The translations under genes were made by a program, and so were the position numbers. A stretch of DNA of 64,000 bases, taken from NCBI GenBank assembly GCA_903847385.1, contig CAINDO010000565.1, forward strand, positions 1-64,000, given 5' to 3'. The DNA comes from an uncultured Myxococcales bacterium. Lineage in GTDB: Bacteria; Myxococcota_A; Bradymonadia; UBA7976; UBA1532. The notes beneath the pieces were generated by a model that searched no databases, was not told the DNA's origin, and saw nothing but the letters and a program-made list of their open reading frames with translations. Shown piece by piece: positions 15,447 to 24,600 of the stretch (its first letter is position 1; the number at the start of each line of letters is the position of its first letter).

Positions 15447-17042
15447 TCAGCGCGCGACGCGGTACAGCGTGGCGTCCGGCGCCTCGAACACGGGCACGAG
15501 CCAGTCCGGGGCGCCGTGTGCGTCCACGTCCAGCCAGAAGCGCGGGATGTGCGCGACGGGGGAGAGCCCGCGCACCCGCACCGCCCAGCGGACGTCGTAG
15601 TGCGCCAGCGCGGTGCGGACCTCGACGGCGTCCCAGGCGCGGCCGCTGTAGGCGGCGCCGATCGGCCCGAGGACCGGGTGGTCGAGCTCGAAGCCGAGCG
15701 CGTGGCCGGGCTCCGCGAGCAGGGGGGCGCCCGGGGGCACCTGCGCGGCGATCACCTGCCGCAGCGTGCGGCCGTCGGTGGCCGGGGCGTCCAGGTGGGC
15801 GGCGATGCGGCGGGCGGGGTTGCCCTCCAGGTAGGTCGCCCGCATGGCCGGCAGGTACGACCACCCGCCGGCGATCAGCCCGGTCAGCGTGGCGGCGCCG
15901 ACGAGCGCGCCGTGCCGGACGGGCAGGGCTCCGGCGGCGATCAGGCCCCCGAGCGCGCGCCCGGCGACGATCAGCAACGGCGGCAGAATCGGGAGCAGGT
16001 AGCGCGGCAACAGCACGATGGAGTTGCGCGTGTGGCTCAGATAGAGCAGCGACGCCAGATACAGGCCCATGAACACGACACACAGGCGCACCAGCGGGTC
16101 CGTCGCCCAGGCGCCCGCGGCGGCGCGGGTCGGCCCCGGCGCCCGCAGCACGGCGCGCGCCACGAGCCCGAGGGCCAGGACGAAGGCGCCGAGCTCGAGC
16201 CAGAACGCGGCGGTGTCGGGCGTGGCCACGCCGAAGAGCGTCACGCCGCCCCAGAAGAACTCCGAGAGCACGGCGGACCACGGCCGGACGAAGTCGTCCA
16301 GGGCGCCGCCGTCGGCGTCCCCGCTCAGCACCAGGTTGCGCAGGAACAGCGCCCCCATGACCACGGCGCCCGGCAGCCCGACGGCGACGGCGTCCAGAAA
16401 GTGCGCGCGCGTGCGGGCCCGCAGCCAGCGCACGCCGAAGTACACGCCCACCGCGCCGAGCAGGAACGTGCCGGCGAAGCGGCAGGCGAAGGCCGCGCCG
16501 GCCAGCGCGCCCCCTTGCCACAGCGCAGGCCGGTCGTTCGCGCCCAGCCCCGCCCCGAGCCGGACGAGCGCGCCCGTGGCCAGCGCCGTGAAGACGACGT
16601 CGCTCGCGATGACCGTGGTGAGGATGGTGCCGTGCAGGTTCAGCAGCACGAGCAGCGCCGCCCAGGCCCCCATCCACCCGCCGAGCGCGCGGAAGAGCAG
16701 CGCGGCCGTGCACAGGCCCCCGGCCAGCGAGACCAGCAGCCCGGCCAGCGGGGGCGAGCACCCCAGCGTGATCCCCAGGGCGATCAGCAGCGGGTAGCCT
16801 GGCGGGAACGTGGTCTGGCTCGTCGGCAGCGCGCCCGAGGTGAAGTTCGGGTCGTAGATCAGGATCGACGTGCCGAAGCCCTCGCCGCGGGCCAGCGTCC
16901 GCGCGCCCTCGAGGTACTGGATGCCGTCGTTCGACACGAGGTCCGGCGCGTGGGCGCTCCACGTATGGAAGACGTACACCGCGGCGCCGAGGAGCGCGGC
17001 CACCAGGGGGCCCAGACGTGCGCGGTTGCCGAGACCAGACAT
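15447..17042 (-). CDS. GT39/ArnT-like polytopic glycosyltransferase
   Basis: The 531-residue protein has about ten hydrophobic helices over its first 390 residues and a soluble C-terminal domain of about 130 residues. This is the layout of C-type glycosyltransferases of the dolichyl/undecaprenyl-phosphate mannosyltransferase (GT39/83) superfamily. The first periplasmic loop has the expected acidic D-G-I-Q-Y (about residue 39), and T-S-Q-T-T-F-P-P-G-Y-P-L resembles the P-P-G-Y-P motif of the family. It should transfer a sugar from a polyprenyl carrier to lipid or protein on the periplasmic face. It is divergent from two small secreted-protein genes. A possible promoter and a strong inverted repeat lie immediately upstream. 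Confidence 0.75.
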   Translation of the reverse strand: MSGLGNRARLGPLVAALLGAAVYVFHTWSAHAPDLVSNDGIQYLEGARTLARGEGFGTSILIYDPNFTSGALPTSQTTFPPGYPLLIALGITLGCSPPLAGLLVSLAGGLCTAALLFRALGGWMGAWAALLVLLNLHGTILTTVIASDVVFTALATGALVRLGAGLGANDRPALWQGGALAGAAFACRFAGTFLLGAVGVYFGVRWLRARTRAHFLDAVAVGLPGAVVMGALFLRNLVLSGDADGGALDDFVRPWSAVLSEFFWGGVTLFGVATPDTAAFWLELGAFVLALGLVARAVLRAPGPTRAAAGAWATDPLVRLCVVFMGLYLASLLYLSHTRNSIVLLPRYLLPILPPLLIVAGRALGGLIAAGALPVRHGALVGAATLTGLIAGGWSYLPAMRATYLEGNPARRIAAHLDAPATDGRTLRQVIAAQVPPGAPLLAEPGHALGFELDHPVLGPIGAAYSGRAWDAVEVRTALAHYDVRWAVRVRGLSPVAHIPRFWLDVDAHGAPDWLVPVFEAPDATLYRVAR

Positions 17043-17046
17043 GAGA

Positions 17047-17070
17047 CCCGCAACATCGACAGGTTGCGGG
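17047..17070. promoter_or_regulatory. Operator-like inverted repeat CCCGCAAC-N8-GTTGCGGG
   Basis: Perfect 8-bp arms are separated by 8 bases, starting 5 bp upstream of the glycosyltransferase start and lying in its divergent region with the gene at 17126. It covers the predicted -10 and part of the spacer of the minus-strand promoter, the classic position for a repressor site. Symmetry and spacing fit a dimeric regulator, but no regulator gene is adjacent. Confidence 0.45.
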
Positions 17071-17080
17071 CCAGGGTCAA
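17052..17080 (-). promoter_or_regulatory. Sigma-70-type promoter of the glycosyltransferase gene
   Basis: On the minus strand, TTGACC (17075-17080), a 17-bp spacer, and GATGTT (17052-17057) resemble -35 and -10 boxes. The start codon follows 9 bases after the -10, giving a very short leader. The -10 lies inside the inverted repeat. Confidence 0.45.
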
Positions 17081-17113
17081 GGTTTGCCGGACGCGGCGCA
17101 CGTCCCGGCGCGC

Positions 17114-17119
17114 TATGTT
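17114..17119 (+). promoter_or_regulatory. -10 box placed for a leaderless transcript
   Basis: TATGTT ends exactly 6 bases before the ATG at 17126, so the message would begin at or next to the start codon. No Shine-Dalgarno sequence is present. The same spacing occurs upstream of the genes at 35865 and 57820. Confidence 0.4.
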
Positions 17120-17125
17120 GGCCCC

Positions 17126-17644
17126 ATGAAGACCTGCCTCGCTCCGATCCTGGCCACGGCGGTGTGTGCTCTCACCGGCGCGGCCCACGCCGCCGACGCT
17201 CCGGCGCTCCACATGGCCGTGCTCTCGACCGGAGAGCCGCTGCCCTCCGAGGCCAAGGCGCTCACGCGGGTCGAGCAGGCCCTCGCGCGGCCGGGCAAAG
17301 GGCGGCGCTTCACGGTCACGCGCGGCCCGGCCACGGCCGACGAGCAGCGCCTGGCCGCGGCGTATCTGGGGCCCGTGCCGCCGGCGTCCCCACCGCCGCT
17401 GCCCGGGGACTGGAGCGGGCGGGCGGCGGTTCTGGTGCTCGAGCTTCGCCCGCCCACGAGCGCGGGAGATGCCCGCCTCAGCGGCGGGCTGGGCGCGGTG
17501 CTCGTGTTCCACCCGCCCGCGCCCGAGCCGACGCTGGTCTACGTGCCCGACGGCCTGCCCGGGGTGAGTCTGTCGCGCGCCTGGTCCGAGGCCGTGGGCC
17601 CCTGGCTGGTGCAGGCCCTCGCGCTGACGCCGGAGGCCCCGTGA
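17126..17644 (+). CDS. Secreted protein of unknown function
   Basis: The ATG at 17126 gives 172 residues with a signal peptide ending T-G-A-A-H-A. An upstream ATG would put 14 charged residues ahead of the signal sequence and is less likely. The mature part is mixed alpha/beta with a Pro-rich loop (G-P-V-P-P-A-S-P-P-P-L-P) and two strong beta-strands (A-V-L-V-L-E-L and A-V-L-V-F). No family is recognised. Its stop codon overlaps the start of the next gene (TGATG). The two products are both small and secreted, so they may form a periplasmic pair. Confidence 0.68.
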   Translation: MKTCLAPILATAVCALTGAAHAADAPALHMAVLSTGEPLPSEAKALTRVEQALARPGKGRRFTVTRGPATADEQRLAAAYLGPVPPASPPPLPGDWSGRAAVLVLELRPPTSAGDARLSGGLGAVLVFHPPAPEPTLVYVPDGLPGVSLSRAWSEAVGPWLVQALALTPEAP

Positions 17645-18123
17645 TGCGCCACGCCCCGCTCCTCGTGGCGTTGACGCTGGCGGCTGCCCGCGCCCAGGCC
17701 GGCGACCCCGGGCCGCTGCCCACGACCTTCACGAACATGACGCCCGACGCCGAGTCGACGCCGGCGTCGCGGGCCTGCGTGGCCGATCTGGCCGCCCGCC
17801 TCGCCGGCGCCTACACCGAGGTCCGCAAGCTCGGCGAGACGCCGCTGCGCGAGAAGGCCGGCATGACCGCCGGGCAGCCGTTCCTCTCCTGGCCGGTGGA
17901 GGCGCTGGACAAGGTGCGCCGGCAACCCGAGGCGCGGGACGGCGCCGTGGCGCTCGTGCTGGTGGATTGCCGCCCCCAGGCCCGCCGGCTGGACGTGCGC
18001 GTGCTCCCCAAGGCCGGCGGCTCGTTCCGCATCCAGTCCCGGGGCGTGCCCTTGAAGTCCCGGACCCTCGACTGGGTCTTCACGGGGCTGCTGCACCATC
18101 TCCACGACGGTCACGAGCCGTAG
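17644..18123 (+). CDS. Small secreted protein of unknown function
   Basis: The 159-residue product has a short signal peptide (A-A-A-R-A-Q-A) and an alpha/beta mature domain with two cysteines (R-A-C-V-A-D and L-V-D-C-R-P) that could pair. The start codon overlaps the preceding stop (TGATG), so the genes are translationally coupled. The last 44 bp overlap the convergent DUF2079 gene on the other strand. I do not recognise a family. Confidence 0.66.
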   Translation: MRHAPLLVALTLAAARAQAGDPGPLPTTFTNMTPDAESTPASRACVADLAARLAGAYTEVRKLGETPLREKAGMTAGQPFLSWPVEALDKVRRQPEARDGAVALVLVDCRPQARRLDVRVLPKAGGSFRIQSRGVPLKSRTLDWVFTGLLHHLHDGHEP

Positions 18124-19390
18124 CCGGGACCACCACCCACTCCGGCGTGATGCGCCACAGGGTCGGGTCGTCCGGGGCGAACCAGCGGTGGTACACGCGG
18201 GGGCGCTCGGCCAGGTGGGCCAGGATCTCCGAGGGCGCAACCAGGGGCGCGTCCGGCGGGATCTGCGCGGCGGCGGCGCGGGCGGCCGCGGTGTCCGCGT
18301 CGGGGAAGAGCGCGCGCAGCCGCGTCCAGGGCCAGGGGCGGGCGCACAGCACGAACGCGAGCGCGAAGACCCAGGCGAGGCGGCGGGCCGCGCGGGGCGC
18401 CTCGGGCAGCGTGCCCGCGCCGACCACGGCGGCGGCGTAAAGGAACGGCGTCGCGGCCGTGAGGTAGTGGCTGTCCAGGTCGCGCACGCCGTCGAAACCC
18501 GAGAGCAGGTTCACGCCGATGATGGGCAGCGCGCCGCCGAGCAGGCGGGGGGCGCGCAGCGGCAGCAGGGCCGTGGTGGCCAGCAGGGCCGGCAGGTAGA
18601 GCAGGCGGTCGAGCGTGGCCAGGTGCCGCATGACCGCGCCGGGCTGCGCCGCCAGGCCGGCGAGCAGGGCGGGCAGGCCCGCGTCCACGGGCACGCCCAG
18701 CATGCCGAAGTGCTGCGCCAGGCTGCTGCGCGGGTGCCCATGGGCGAAGGCCGGCTGGATCAGGGCCGCGTAGGCGCCGAACCACAGGAGCCCCGCCCCG
18801 GCGAAGGCCAGCCGCGCCCGCAGCCCCAGACCGGGGAACAGCAGGGCCGCCGCCGCCCCCTGCAGGCCGACGTCCTCGCGACAGGTCAGCGCCAGGGCGA
18901 ACCACAGCGCCGCCGCGCGGGTGCGCCCCGCGTCCAGCGCGTTCACGAAGGCCAGCAGCGGCCAGACGGCCAGCGTGTTCGGGTGGAAGTCGAAGTCCAG
19001 GTTGCGGCCGAAGGCCGGCACCAGGAACACACACAGGGCCACGGGCAGGGCGTGCGCGGGCAGGTGGCGCCGGGCGAGGGCATGGGCCGGGAAGATCGCC
19101 GCCGCGCCGGCCAGCGCCTGCACGCACAGCAAAAGCGGCGTCGCGGGCAGTCCCAGTCGAGAGAGCGCGGCGAACGGCAGAAGAATCGGCTCGAAGTGAA
19201 GACCGAGCAGGTGGGGCGCGTCGATGACGGGCTGGCTCGGATCGCCGTGTCCGAGCCCCCACACCAGGCGGGCGTAGTAGGCCATGTCCAGCGTGTGGGC
19301 GTGCCAGGACACATGCCGGGAGAGGCCGATGACGGTGAACAGGGCGGCGAGCGCCGCGAAAGCGCGCCCGGTCGGCGAGTACGTGGGCAT
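18080..19390 (-). CDS. DUF2079 family polytopic membrane protein
   Basis: The 436-residue protein has about nine hydrophobic segments and DUF2079-like motifs: an early S-W-H-A-H-T-L-D-M-A-Y-Y loop, H-F-E-P-I-L-L-P, and F-D-F-H-P-N-T-L-A-V. DUF2079 proteins look like GT-C-fold membrane transferases, with an acidic first loop (here the D-M-A-Y region) and a His-containing second loop. The enzymatic activity is not established. The C-terminal 40 residues are a short soluble tail, and the 3' end overlaps the convergent small-protein gene by 44 bp. It is divergent from the M3 peptidase gene across a 94-bp region with inverted repeats. Confidence 0.8.
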   Translation of the reverse strand: MPTYSPTGRAFAALAALFTVIGLSRHVSWHAHTLDMAYYARLVWGLGHGDPSQPVIDAPHLLGLHFEPILLPFAALSRLGLPATPLLLCVQALAGAAAIFPAHALARRHLPAHALPVALCVFLVPAFGRNLDFDFHPNTLAVWPLLAFVNALDAGRTRAAALWFALALTCREDVGLQGAAAALLFPGLGLRARLAFAGAGLLWFGAYAALIQPAFAHGHPRSSLAQHFGMLGVPVDAGLPALLAGLAAQPGAVMRHLATLDRLLYLPALLATTALLPLRAPRLLGGALPIIGVNLLSGFDGVRDLDSHYLTAATPFLYAAAVVGAGTLPEAPRAARRLAWVFALAFVLCARPWPWTRLRALFPDADTAAARAAAAQIPPDAPLVAPSEILAHLAERPRVYHRWFAPDDPTLWRITPEWVVVPATARDRRGDGAAAP

Positions 19391-19391
19391 T

Positions 19392-19422
19392 CACCGCATC
19401 TTGCCCGCGGCGAAATGCGGTG
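19392..19422. promoter_or_regulatory. Inverted repeat CACCGCAT-N15-ATGCGGTG between divergent genes
   Basis: Perfect 8-bp arms begin one base after the DUF2079 start codon. They overlap a second perfect 10-bp palindrome, GGTGGCCACC, at 19419-19428. Together they fill the middle of the 94-bp region shared by the DUF2079 and M3 peptidase genes. A shared operator or an RNA stem-loop are both possible. Confidence 0.35.
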
Positions 19423-19484
19423 GCCACCGCGCGCTGGATCTGCTACGGCCGCGGCAATCATCGTCCGACCTCTGGAGACGCCCC

Positions 19485-21575
19485 TTGCGCCCTGCCTACC
19501 GGAAGCTGCCCCTCGCCCTGCTGACCCTGCTCGCCGCCTGCGGTGGCGCCCCGGAGACCACCCCGGGCCCGGTCGTCGCCGCGCCCGCCGCGGTGCAGCG
19601 CATCGACCCGCCGGATCTCGTGACGACCTGGGCCCCCGAGGCCCTGACCACCGCCTGCGACCAGGCCGAGAAGGACCTGGACGCCGCGCTGGCCCGGGTC
19701 GTGGCGACGCCCCCCGCGCAGATGACCTTCGCCAACACGTTCGGCCTCTGCGAGGACGCGTCCACGGTCTACACCGAGGTCGTGTCCCGGCTGCACTTCA
19801 TGAAGGACGTGCACCAGGACCCCAAGGTGCGCGAGGTCTCGGCCGCCTGCGAGGAGCGCTCCGGCAAGTACGTGGTGGCCGTCGGCGCCCGCAAGGATCT
19901 GTACGACGCGATGAAGGCGTACCTGGCGAACGCCGGCAAGACGGAGACCCTGGACGCCGAGCAGAAGCGCCTGATCGACATCACGATGCGCGACTTTCAG
20001 CGCAACGGCCTGGACCTGCCCGAGGCCCAGCGCGAGAAGCTCGTCGAGATCCGCAAGCGCCTGGCCGAGCTCGAGACCCGCTATCACCAGCGCATGGGCG
20101 AGGACAAAACGAAGTTCGAGGTGGCCATCGCCGATCTCGAGGGCCTGCCCGCCGACTTCATCGCCCGCCACGAGAAGTCCGCCGACGGCACGAAGATCAC
20201 GCTGACGGTGCAGTACCCCGACTACTTCCCGGTCATGGAGAACTGCAAGAAGGAGTCGGTGCGGCGCCAGATGCTGCACGCCTTCAACAACCGCGGCGGC
20301 ATCGAGAACGTCAAGCTGCTGGACGAGGCCACCAAGCTGCGCGCCGAGGCCGCCCGCATGCTCGGCTTCGCCACCCACTCGGACTACGTGGCGCAGCCCA
20401 ACATGGCCAGGTCGGCCAAGACGATCCGCGACTTCCTGACGCGCATGCAGACGGGCCTGAAGCCCGGCCTCGAGGCCTTCAAACAGAAGATGCTCGCGCT
20501 CAAGCAGGCGGACACTAAGGACGCCAAGACCGTCGTGAACGCCTGGGACACGCGCTACTACCTCAACGAGATCCGCAAGCGCGAGTTCGCCGTGGACGAC
20601 GAGGCCGTGCGCGCCTACTTCCCGGCACCGAAGGTGCTCGAGGGCCTGTTCGGCGTGTACGCGCGCATCTTCGACGTGAAATTCACCGAGGTCGTCGGCG
20701 CCAAGGTCTGGGCCGAGGGCGTGAAGCTCTACGAGGTGCGCGACGGGCAGACCAACGCGCTGACGGCCCGGTTCTACGTGGACATGTACCCCCGCGAGGG
20801 CAAGTACGGCCACGCCGCCGAGTTCAACATGGCCGCCGGCCACGCCGTGCCCGAGGGCTACCGCGTGCCGCTGTCCGTGCTGGTGGTGAACTTCGAGCCC
20901 CCCGCCGGTGGCAAGGTCGCCCACCTGTCCGTGGACGAGATCGAGACGCTCTTCCACGAGTTCGGCCACGTGATGCACGAGTCGCTGACCACGGCCCGCT
21001 ACGCCTCGCTGGCCGGCACCAACACCGCCCGGGACTTCGTCGAGGCGCCGTCGCAGATGCTGGAGAACTGGGTCTACCGGCCCGAGGTGCTCGAGCTGCT
21101 CTCCGAGGACCCGGCCAAGCCGGGCTCGCCCATGCCCCGCGAGCTGATGGACAAGATCATCCACGCCCGCAACTACGACGCCGGCGTGGCCTACACCCGG
21201 CAGGTCTACCTGGGCCTTTTCGACCAGACCATCCACACCGAGGACGCCGCCGACGCGGACGCCACGGCCAAGCGCCTGTGGACCGAGATCGCCGGTTTCC
21301 CCGAGGACCAGGACACGCACTTCGCCGCGGCCTTCGGTCACATGATGGGCGGCTACGACGGCGGCTACTACGGCTACCTGTGGAGCCTCGTCTTCGCGGC
21401 GGACATGTTCACGCGTTTCCAGACCGAGGGCGTGCTCAACCCGACGACGGGTCGGGCCTACCGCGAGCAGGTGCTCGCCCGCGGCCGCACCGAGGACGCC
21501 GACGTGCTCCTGCGCAATTTCCTGGGACGCGAACCCAACGAGAAGGCGTTCCTGGAGCAACTCGGCATTCGATGA
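19485..21575 (+). CDS. M3-family zinc oligopeptidase lipoprotein
   Basis: A TTG start at 19485, 8 bases after TGGAGA, gives 696 residues with a signal peptide ending at lipobox Cys19 (L-L-A-A-C). The catalytic zinc site is H491-E492-F-G-H495, with the third ligand E520 in V-E-A-P-S-Q-M-L-E-N, the standard M3 spacing of 25. The sequence is similar throughout to oligopeptidase A/thimet-type M3A enzymes, which degrade short peptides. Those are usually cytosolic, whereas the lipobox here points to a periplasmic or outer-membrane enzyme. ATG codons upstream in frame lie before charged, non-signal sequence and were rejected. The AsmA-like gene starts 49 bp downstream and may be co-transcribed. Confidence 0.9.
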   Translation: MRPAYRKLPLALLTLLAACGGAPETTPGPVVAAPAAVQRIDPPDLVTTWAPEALTTACDQAEKDLDAALARVVATPPAQMTFANTFGLCEDASTVYTEVVSRLHFMKDVHQDPKVREVSAACEERSGKYVVAVGARKDLYDAMKAYLANAGKTETLDAEQKRLIDITMRDFQRNGLDLPEAQREKLVEIRKRLAELETRYHQRMGEDKTKFEVAIADLEGLPADFIARHEKSADGTKITLTVQYPDYFPVMENCKKESVRRQMLHAFNNRGGIENVKLLDEATKLRAEAARMLGFATHSDYVAQPNMARSAKTIRDFLTRMQTGLKPGLEAFKQKMLALKQADTKDAKTVVNAWDTRYYLNEIRKREFAVDDEAVRAYFPAPKVLEGLFGVYARIFDVKFTEVVGAKVWAEGVKLYEVRDGQTNALTARFYVDMYPREGKYGHAAEFNMAAGHAVPEGYRVPLSVLVVNFEPPAGGKVAHLSVDEIETLFHEFGHVMHESLTTARYASLAGTNTARDFVEAPSQMLENWVYRPEVLELLSEDPAKPGSPMPRELMDKIIHARNYDAGVAYTRQVYLGLFDQTIHTEDAADADATAKRLWTEIAGFPEDQDTHFAAAFGHMMGGYDGGYYGYLWSLVFAADMFTRFQTEGVLNPTTGRAYREQVLARGRTEDADVLLRNFLGREPNEKAFLEQLGIR

Positions 21576-21624
21576 GCCGGTAAATGTCGAACGCTCGAGC
21601 CGGACGGCGTAAAACCCGAGGACG

Positions 21625-24600
21625 ATGTCCGTGAGCCTACCCCCCTTCGACGAGAACGATCCCCCGCCCCCGACCGACGACGCGCCGGTGCCGGCCCCGC
21701 GCAAGAAGCGCAAGTGGCTGCGACGCCTCGTCAAGTGGAGCCTCGGGGGCATCTTCGGCCTCATCGGCCTCGTGCTGCTGCTGCTGATCTTCCTGCCGCT
21801 CGACTGGGCGGTGCACAGCATCGCGCTGCCCAAGGCGCGCGAGATGTTCGATCAGGAGAACATCGAGGTCGGCGACGTCCAGTGGTCGCTGACGGGCGGC
21901 TTCGAGTTCCACGACATCCGCGTGGGGCCGCCGAAGGGCTACACGAAGGACATCCTCACGCTGAAGCGCATGGCCGTTCACTACGACCTCTTCAGCATCG
22001 TGGGCGGCGACTTCCAGCTGCGCGAGGTCTCCCTCGACGCGCCGCACGTGTTCATGGAGCTCAAGGACGGCAAACCCGCCGTCGTGGCCATGCTGGAGAA
22101 GCTGCCCCCGTCCGAGCCCCCGCCCCCCGAGGAGCCCGCCGGCCCGCCGCCCAAGATCAACGTGATCCTCCACAAGATCGCGGTCACGGACTTCCGCGCC
22201 GGCTTCGACGACGGCAACGCCAAGGCCGAGTTCGGCGCCGTGGACGTGGGCATCGACGGCAACTTCAGCTTCGAGAAGAGCCACATTCGCCTGAAAGTGG
22301 GCGTGGGCGGCACGCCGGACGGTCAGCCCAACATCCACGTGAAGCTGGCGCAGCCCAACCCGACGACCGCCGAGCTCGAGATGAAGACGGCGCTCGAGGT
22401 CAACGTGGACATCGGCGCCGAGCTGGACAAGCCGAAGGTCGACATCGACCTGAACCTGTTCATGGTCTCGACGAAGCTGGACGCGCCGGGCCTGGACCTG
22501 CCGCCCATCAAGCTCACCGCCCGCACGACCGCCCAGGCGGACGTGAAGGCCGACACCGCGGGCATCAAGCTCCTGACCGCCGAGTTCAACGGCGAGGAGA
22601 TCCTGCGGATGAAGGCCAACCTCGAGGGCCTGAAGAAGCAGAACATCGTCGCGCAGATCGAGAAGGTCCGCCTCCCGTTCCCCGCCTTCGTACCCTACGT
22701 GCGGCCGTTCCTCCCGCCGGGCAGCAAGTTCGAGCTGTTCGGCGAGGCGGGGCTCGAGAACTTCCTGATCGAGGGCGACGGCGAGAAGCTCGCCGCGGAC
22801 GGCCTGCCGAGCGTGACCGGGCGCCTGTTCGTGCGCGGCTTCGGCGTGGACGTGGACACCACGCAGGCCCCCGCGCCGGGCCCGGACGCGCCCAAGCCCC
22901 TCGTGGTCATCCCGCCCATCGCCGCGTTGGTGAAGGACATCGGCGTCGAGATCGACGTGGGCGTGAACCCCGCGGCCCCGGCGTTGGACGCCGCCGGCCT
23001 GCAGACGGCCTTCACGGCCGGCTTCACCGCCCCGCCCGAGGGTCGGCCGTCGGCGATGCTCAAGGGCACGGTGGGTGTGGGCCTGGTCGATGGCTTCGGC
23101 GCCAAGGTCGAGCGCCTGGCCCTGAACCTGGCCGCCGGCGCCACGCTGAGCGGCCGCGCCCCCACGGACGTCGGCGCCGCGCTGGACCTGCAGATCCCGG
23201 TGATCCAGGCGGACGTGCCCGGCCAGGGCAAGGTCGCGATGTCCTTCGGCACGGCGCTGCAGGCCGGCGGCAACCTGCGCGAGAACAGCTTCTCGCTGGA
23301 CCGGCTGACGGTGAACGTGTCCGACACGATCAAGGTCGGCGTGGACGCCTTCGTGAAGAACATGGGGCAGGGCGGCTTCGCCTTCAACACGCGGGTCGAG
23401 CCCATCTCCATCCCCCGCGCGCTCGGCCTGGCGCCCCCCGGCGCCCGCGCCAAGATGCCCGCCGGCATGGCGCTCGGCGGCAGCGTGGACACGACGATTC
23501 ACGTGTCCGGCGAGCTGCCCCCGCTCGAAGAGCTGAAGACCCTCGGGGGCGATCTGGCCAAGGTCTTCGCGCTCCCGGTGAAGTTCGAGATCACGCAGGG
23601 CTTCAACGGGCTGTCCGTCGGCATGCCCGGCGCGCGCCTGGGCGTGGCCGGGCTGGACGGCGCCGTGCGCGTGTCCGGCACCCCCGCCGACATCCTGATC
23701 GAAGCCCCCGCGAACCGGCCCCTGGGCATCGGGCGCATCAGCAAGGACGACCTGGGGGTGGTCATCAAGAACCTGGCCATCCCGCTGAAGCTGCGCTTCC
23801 AGCCGGGCGTGGCGGGGCAGTCTCTGGAGCTGGACACGGGGCTGCGCATGGCCTTCGAGCCCGGTGGCGCCAAGGGCCCCAAGGCGATGAACCTGCTGGG
23901 TGGCATGACCACCGCGCTGCACGTGCAGGGCCGCCTGCCGGCGCTCGACCGCCTGGGCAGCCTGGGCGGCGACATGGGGCGGCTGTTGGCGCTGCCGGTG
24001 AACTTCGACCTCACGCAGCGGTTCCAGGGCATGTCCGTGGGCATGCCGGCCAAGGGCCTGAAGATCGAGAACCTCAACGGCACCGTGCGGGTCTCCGGGC
24101 GGCCGTCGGACATCACCATCGAGTCGCCCGCGGATGCCGCGCTGGGCATCGGGCGCATCGTGGCCGAGGAGGCCGGCGCCGTGGTCGAGAAGCTCGGCGT
24201 GCCCATGAAGCTGCGGCTGCTGCCCGGCGGCGGCGGCCCCGCGGTGGATGGCCACGCCGGCGTGACCGTGGGCCGCGTGACGCAGAAGGCCAAGGGCGTG
24301 CGCGTCGAGGGCATCGCCGCGAAGCTCACCCCCCAGATCAAGCTCCCCGTGGCCCGCGCGCTCGGCGGCGGCGCCTTCGACATCGAGAAGATCGACGTCG
24401 GCGTGCAGTTCGGCCTCGAGGCCCTGTCGCTGCGGCAGCCGGGCAAGACCATCCGCATCGCCAACAAGGAGAAGGGCGCCCCGGGCACCCGCACCAAGGT
24501 CGTGCAGGACCAGCTCCGGCTGACCTACGACCCGGGCGTGGCCGCGGCGGCGGACGGCAACAAGTACCCCCTCTCCATCGGTCACACGATCAAGCTCGGC

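Noticed and set aside
14074-16962. rtcB starting far upstream as a much longer protein
   Set aside because: The extra residues are the antisense-like translation of the glycosyltransferase gene. RtcB length, motif position and the ribosome site all support ATG 15318.
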